This document shows positions 58,745 to 64,000 of a stretch of DNA of 64,000 nucleotides, one piece after another (the stretch's first letter is position 1; each line of letters opens with the position of its first letter). Where the stretch lies: the NCBI GenBank assembly GCA_037349315.1, contig JBAIAC010000008.1, positions 37,050,001 to 37,114,000 on the forward strand. The letters are read 5' to 3'. This DNA comes from Chelydra serpentina. Its lineage: Eukaryota > Chordata > Testudines > Chelydridae. Below the pieces are notes generated by a model, which was not told the origin of the DNA, made no database searches, and saw only the letters and a list, made by a program, of their open reading frames with translations. Both the position numbers and the translations under genes were made by a program.

Positions 58745-59655
58745 TGTAGGAGTGCATGGCTGTCCCTCACTGTCAATCTCCAAGCCGGCCATGCCTCTTT
58801 GCTGTCATGCACCTGGAACGGCAGTCTGTACAAAGGGGAAATTAGCTGTCTCTAGGGCTCCACCCCACAGTTAGGGTAGAACACCTGACCAGTTCAGGTG
58901 CCCAGGCCCTTAGGCAGGGCGGGGCACCAAGCAGTTCAGTGCTCCAGCCCTCAGGCAGGGGCAAACACCAAGCAGTCTAAGGGCCCACCCAAGAGTGCGC
59001 TCCAATCACAGTCTATGGGGCTTAGGCAAGGGGTGAGTGACAACCTTAGTCTATGGGGCTCAGGCATGGGTGTCCGAGGACAGCAGGCGGGAGTACTGCC
59101 GCCCTAGGGGTAGGGTGGTAGAGGAGACCTGGGCCCACCCAACTCCACCGTGTCCCAGCCCAGGGCCCTAACAGTGGCAGAGTGGTCTGTTACTGGGTCA
59201 GCATGGAATCCACCCGCAACACGCTGACCATATCTCCGGTAGCACCACAGCCAGACGGTAGTCTGGTTCCCCTGGGCTGCTTCCTATACTCCCCCTCGGG
59301 TGTATCTGCTTCCAAGGGTTGTCCTCCATTTCCCCGGGATACACTGCAAGTGGCAGTCCCAGCAACTCCTCAGCATCAGGTGTGTCTGGCCTTTCGGGTA
59401 GCTCAGGGGCCTCCTCGGGACAGCAGAAGTCTTCTGTAGGCTCCTGCATCAGCAGTGGGGAGAACGCATCCATCTCCTTTGGCAGTTGCTCCCCAACTGA
59501 GCTACAGGGCCCCTCTTTTATACTTCCTGTTCCTGTCCCACCCCTCTGCTTCCAGTGTGGAGAGCATGGCCTTCCTGGTTCCGCCCACCAAGGGGCGTCT
59601 GGCCGTCCCTCACTGTCAATCTCCGAGGGCAGTCACACCTCTTTGGTACAGTAAC
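58745..59655. repeat. Unclassified repeat flanked by about 60-bp direct repeats
   Basis: GTCCCTCACTGTCAATCTCC at about 58762 recurs at about 59611, each followed by a similar CACC/GCCTCTTTG tail. About 850 bp lie between the starts. The enclosed sequence is C/G-rich, with CAGTCTATGGGGCT and AGGCAGGGG repeats and the word CCCAGCCCAGGGCCCTAAC. It has no gene, though several short ORFs arise from composition. Two direct terminal repeats suggest an LTR-type or duplicated element. Confidence 0.45.
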
Positions 59656-60439
59656 CCTGTGGGTTAGTTGCATAATATGGCATGTGACATGCCACATTGT
59701 AACGTGTGTAATGTGCTGTGCTGTGACATATGGCTATGTCCTCTTTAGCAGGAAGTACCATAGCCAAACTGCTGTAGCCTGCAGTGTCTGAGTTGCTTGG
59801 CAGCTGCCTCAAGACTGAACGAATCTATTGGCACATGCCAAATTTAGCATCTCGATTAGTTCACTAGTGTTCTTTAATCCGACAGATAAAGACTGATAGT
59901 GTAAATAAAAACAAAACAAAAATACCCCATGACCTAGCAAAAGGACACAACTATCGCTGCTCTTCCTTAATGTACTGATAAAGACCCACAGTGTTGCGAG
60001 CCTTGTCACTAGAATCTTCACTCCTAGTTTTACAGAACTTAACTTGTTTCTTTATGGCTCTCTGCACTCCTTCTGACATTTTCTCTCTCTCTTTTTTACA
60101 GTAGACGAGAATCTAGGGCCTGTAGGGATTAGCAGAAATTTGTCACTGACTGTTATTTTTAATATTGTATGCTAATACAAGACACTTCAGATTTGCTCAT
60201 CTGCTTGATATAGAATGGTTGAATGAGTTGAATGCTACAATGATGACAATGCTCTTGGAAAATTACAGATTAGAGTGTTTGGTTGGAAATGTCAAAACAA
60301 CATTGTTTTCCATTTCATTTTGTTTATTTTCTTATGGAGAAAGGGGAGGGGCCAACTTCTGCTTTGGGTCAGAGTGGACACAAGTCTGCTATTGAAGTCT
60401 ATGGGAGCTACCCCCTTCCACTAATAGAAGAATTCAGTT

Positions 60440-60960
60440 GTGTGCGGTTGTGGCAGGATTGTCTGTTTGATCAGCTGCCCCAGTTTTTTAGTTCTCTGTG
60501 TGTGTCTGGGCCCCTCTGAACAGGGTTCAGCTGGGTCAGCTTCCTTGTTGATAACCCTCTTTTCCTGCCCATCCCAGGGCTTGGCGTAGGGGAATCTGGG
60601 CCCTCCAGCTCCACCAGATCCTGGCCCAGGGTCCTGAAAGTATGACAGCACGGGATGGCCTACCTCCTGCTCATCTTCCCCTGCATAACTTCCTACCCCA
60701 CTCATGCCTCAGTTTGGAAGTGGCTGCTGTTCAATTATAGGCCTTGGCTTCAAATGCCCAGAGTTTCGGGGCTGATGCACATAACCCTCTGGTGCCCTGG
60801 ATGTGGTTCTTCCCACCCTTGGGGTGATGTCGCAAAGATGAGAGACTCACAACCAGGCCTTCTCCTCCTGGAAATGGCTTCTTTCCTCTGCCCCCTGGGC
60901 TGTGGAGCTGTCTTTATATAGCTCCTTTCCTCAGGAGCATGGTCATCAGTGCCAGAAGGG
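60440..60960. repeat. C/T-rich unclassified repeat cassette
   Basis: Shares GGGCCCTCCAGCTCCACC and CTGGCCCAGGGTCCTGA-like words with the cassette at 58745 and has similar composition, so it may be another part of the same repeat family. No coding potential. Confidence 0.35.
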
Positions 60961-61039
60961 TGGAGCTTTCTGTGTCCAGAACTTCTCCAGCCTTCCTCTT
61001 GCATTGGCCTTACTGTGTGGCTTGTAAACACCATTGCAT

Positions 61040-61040
<1 letters not shown>

Positions 61041-61080
<40 letters not shown>

Positions 61081-61098
61081 GAGAGAGAGAGAGAGAGA
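61041..61098. repeat. (CT)18-GTGC-(GA)8 perfect hairpin microsatellite
   Basis: Thirty-six bases of CT repeat, the loop GTGC, then sixteen or more bases of GA repeat that are the exact complement in reverse. Single strands would fold into a long hairpin. Confidence 0.95.
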
Positions 61099-62021
61099 CT
61101 TAGTATAACCTATTTATTTACCCACATTTCCCTTAAATTTCCATTATCTAGTTAACTGTACATGGAACTTCAGAGAATTATGGCTAATTCTAAAATAATT
61201 GCATCACTTATCATTACTCATTCAAGAAAAATGGGCAGTTGTGTGTGCTTCAGTAATATTTGGAAAGACTGCTACACCTATTTTTTTTAAAAAGATACCT
61301 GATTTAAATGCAAATTACAAGCTGTGATACCATCACTATAAATCGGGATGGCAGCAGTATGCATATTTTGTAGAACTTAAAAAAAAAAAAAAAGAGAGAG
61401 AGAGCTTTTATCCCTTGCTAGGACACAAATGATTTCTTTAGTCAAAAAATCCTTTCTCTTTTAGTCTTTCTGCTGTGACCATTCTGTTTGTTCTCTCTCT
61501 TTAGTGTCTCATTAATATGAAATGATTAGTGACTTCTGATTTCTGTTTAGAAGAAACTCAACTGGAACTAATTGTTTCAACTGCTGAAATTCTACCAAAA
61601 AATATTGGCCTGTCTCTTTTACATCCAATAACCCAAGCAGGGCCTTTGGACTATAGAATTAATTAATCAAGAAGTGGAGTTATAAAATAATATCCATGAT
61701 CAGCAGTGGTTGTCAATCAGATAAGTCCCCATGCATTATTGGAGACCATACCTGTAGAAAGCAGCATCATTTATATTGATTATATGTAACAAGTACAGTA
61801 CTTCTAAGTGATTTTGGATTGCTGCTTCTTCATGGCTCCCTTACAAAAATAAGATGCCTCCCATGAGGCCGAGCAAATTTTAAGTGCATTAATGATGGCC
61901 ACAAGGAAATTGCTTATTTCTAAAGTGAGACATTTCACTGAATTCCCCATGCGGAGGCAGACTATGTAATTACAGCAAATGGAAAAAATAGATGTCCAGT
62001 CACTTCCAGAAATAAGAATAA

Positions 62022-62130
62022 GGCCCTGATCCTGCCTACACTTGTGTTTGCTTTCACATGTAAGCAGTCTCATTGACATCAATGTGCTTAAAGTTAAGCA
62101 CGTGCATACATGTTTGTAGGATCAAGCTCT
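62022..62130. mobile_element. Palindromic MITE-like repeat, best-preserved copy
   Basis: Starts GGCCCTGATCCTGCCTACAC and ends TGTTTGTAGGATCAAGCTC, its inverse. The middle has TCTCATTGACATCAATG and AAAGTTAAGCACGTGC. This is the clearest copy of the family seen at 3433, 28924, 51581 and 51873. Confidence 0.65.
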
Positions 62131-64000
62131 AAATAAGGTAAGAACGTAAACAAAATGACCTAATTACTTTGCTCTGAAACCCGTGCTGTAATTAGGATTA
62201 GAAGAAGCACTCCTAACTACCCTCTCACCAAAACAATAGCGGGCACAAGTCCACCATTTTAAAGAGTCCATATTTGCCCACAGTGTTATCTGAGACATCA
62301 CGTTTTAACAGATGTGTTATCTCAACTACTTGGTACTATATTTTGTTTCTGTGTTGGTATTTCGATCTCCTTCTCTTCCCCCCTTTTTTTCACAGTCCTA
62401 ATATTTCTCTTGTGCTCAACCTGCTCTCTGCACCATTTTCTCCCTAATTTGTCACTGATTTTGTAAGTCTCTCTTCAGCAATATGTGAACCCACTAACCT
62501 CTGCAATAGAGTCAAACTTTTATATCTATCATGTTTGAGAGAACTAAATTCAAACTCTGTTCCTACTGAGGGTCACCCATCACTACTTGAGATGTAGAGA
62601 AACAGACAATGGCAATCTTCCTGGAAAGGTCCCTGAAGGATGAAAGAAGAGGATATTCTGTGGTCCAAAGAAATGAAAAGCCTTAGTTTTATTAAACTTA
62701 GAGCTCAGATGCGGTATGGATACTGTGAACCAAGAAAACCATGCCTTGAAAAATGGAATGCTAGATAATGTAACAAATCCTCAGCTTGTAGGCCTTCATA
62801 GTTGTTGCTGTTGCAAGTAATGGCTATTTGGAACTTCCCAGGGACAGCAGGGATAGGACACAAATCCCTGTCCTTCAAAACCACAAATGCCTAACAATCG
62901 AGCAGTTCTGATTCTAGCCATTAAAGGAAAGTCTATCTAATAAGCAGATACTAGCTGGGTTATTGTAATAACTTTTGCTTAGCATATGATGATGGAAGGG
63001 CATGAGCAGGATTTGTGAATGTATGATTCCTGCAGGCTCAGCTAACTCTTGAAAATTCCCTATGGTTTACATGTTTTAGGCCACTCTTGGGAGTATCAAA
63101 AGTCATTCAAAGACTTTGTAGTTGACAGGAAGCCACTTCTATCTTCTTTGGAATTAAACTTTTCTTCCATTCTTTTTATTTGGATATATTTATTGTATTG
63201 AAATAACAAACACACAGAGACAGTTTCAGAAGGAAAAAAACTCACATTACATACAAATAGCTTTTCACTAGTCAAAATGACAGTGAATCTAAAAAGAAGA
63301 TAAAAGAAAACAGAGGAAAGAAAGGGGAGGGAGAAAGAGGACTTATTTAAGGAGAAAATGCCAGGATCAATCTTCTTATGACCTTCCGCAGCACCTAGTT
63401 ATAATTTGTGTTCAGCATTTTAGAAACACTTCCTGGAATGTTGGCTACATTTTCTGAGAGAATGATGTTCTAAAGACAACATTTTTCTGAGCAGTAGGTA
63501 AATTCCTTATATCTCCTCTATATTCATTTTGACAATGTGGTTCTAATCTGGTATCATGAGGCTCACCAGTCATTGGCTCTCAATAACTCCAGATCAAGTA
63601 TACTCTCTTTCCAAGTACATATAGTTTGTCTTCTGTCAGCTCTGCAAACTCTGAGAATCAAGCTTGGTTCATTCATTCTTGCCTATCTCCACCACTAACC
63701 CATCATACCCTTTGTTAAACCTGTAAATCTCCACTCCCTTCATATTATGTCCTTGTTGATTTCAGTGGGTTATTTCAGATGTAACTGACTGGAATTTAAG
63801 AAATAGTCCTTCAGTTGATGCACAAGGAGAACCAGATTCCTGCTCACTTTCTTTTAGCTGTTGTTGGCTCTGAGGCAGCAATAACACTAAAACACTGTAA
63901 AAATGTGGTTTTGTCACTTCTAGCATTTGCAGTGCTTGCCAACCCACCCAACTGCAGCATCATCTGCACAATGAAGGGTCCTAAGGCCACCATGAAATAT

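Overview
This is vertebrate genomic DNA, most likely from a turtle. It contains one exon of a protein-coding gene, at 38123-38339 on the + strand, with canonical AG/GT splice sites. The exon encodes 72 residues of the extracellular ligand-binding domain of a group III metabotropic glutamate receptor, and the residues match GRM8 better than GRM4 or GRM7. The rest of the window is two very long introns (at least 38 kb upstream and 25 kb downstream). The turtle assignment rests on the repeats: CR1 LINEs with the typical 3' end, large PIF/Harbinger DNA transposons with GTCTACACTAC-type ends, and several foldback and palindromic families I recognise from chelonian genomes. No database search was possible.

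Layout: 1-10 kb is intron with old repeats and a CR1-type LINE tail (7.6-8.5 kb). A non-autonomous Tc1/mariner-type element lies at 10.05-11.16 kb. Two large Harbinger elements follow in the same orientation. Harbinger-1 (15754-20809, TSD TAA) looks coding-competent. Harbinger-2 (22750-27627, TSD TTA) is decayed and is nested in a solo-LTR-like element (22464-28503, TSD CATGTA). A Ty3/Gypsy pol relic lies near 32.4 kb and an inverted-repeat element with a large microsatellite at 36.3-36.8 kb. The GRM8 exon is at 38.1 kb. Downstream are a relic non-LTR retrotransposon with an RNase H domain (41-43 kb), a GC-rich minisatellite (45.7-46.0 kb), a 3-kb CR1 (46.8-49.8 kb, +), a CR1 5' half on the - strand carrying a GDSL-esterase ORF1 (53.1-55.4 kb), an 847-bp inverted-end element (56.66-57.51 kb), an antisense CR1 relic, and unclassified cassettes to 61 kb.

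The most interesting system is the Harbinger pair. Each element carries a DDE transposase gene (+) converging on a two-exon Myb/SANT-like gene (-). Each also carries a third, undisrupted 96-codon ORF (+) nested inside the intron of the Myb-like gene. The two third-ORF copies are about 68% identical with no indels, and the copy in Harbinger-2 stays open although that element's transposase has three stops. Harbinger-1 also has two tRNA-like modules and short tandem duplications in its 5' leader. Both elements are rich in TCGA motifs near their ends. The transposase presumably cuts, the Myb-like protein presumably binds the ends, and the third protein (possibly BEN-like) is an unassigned accessory factor.
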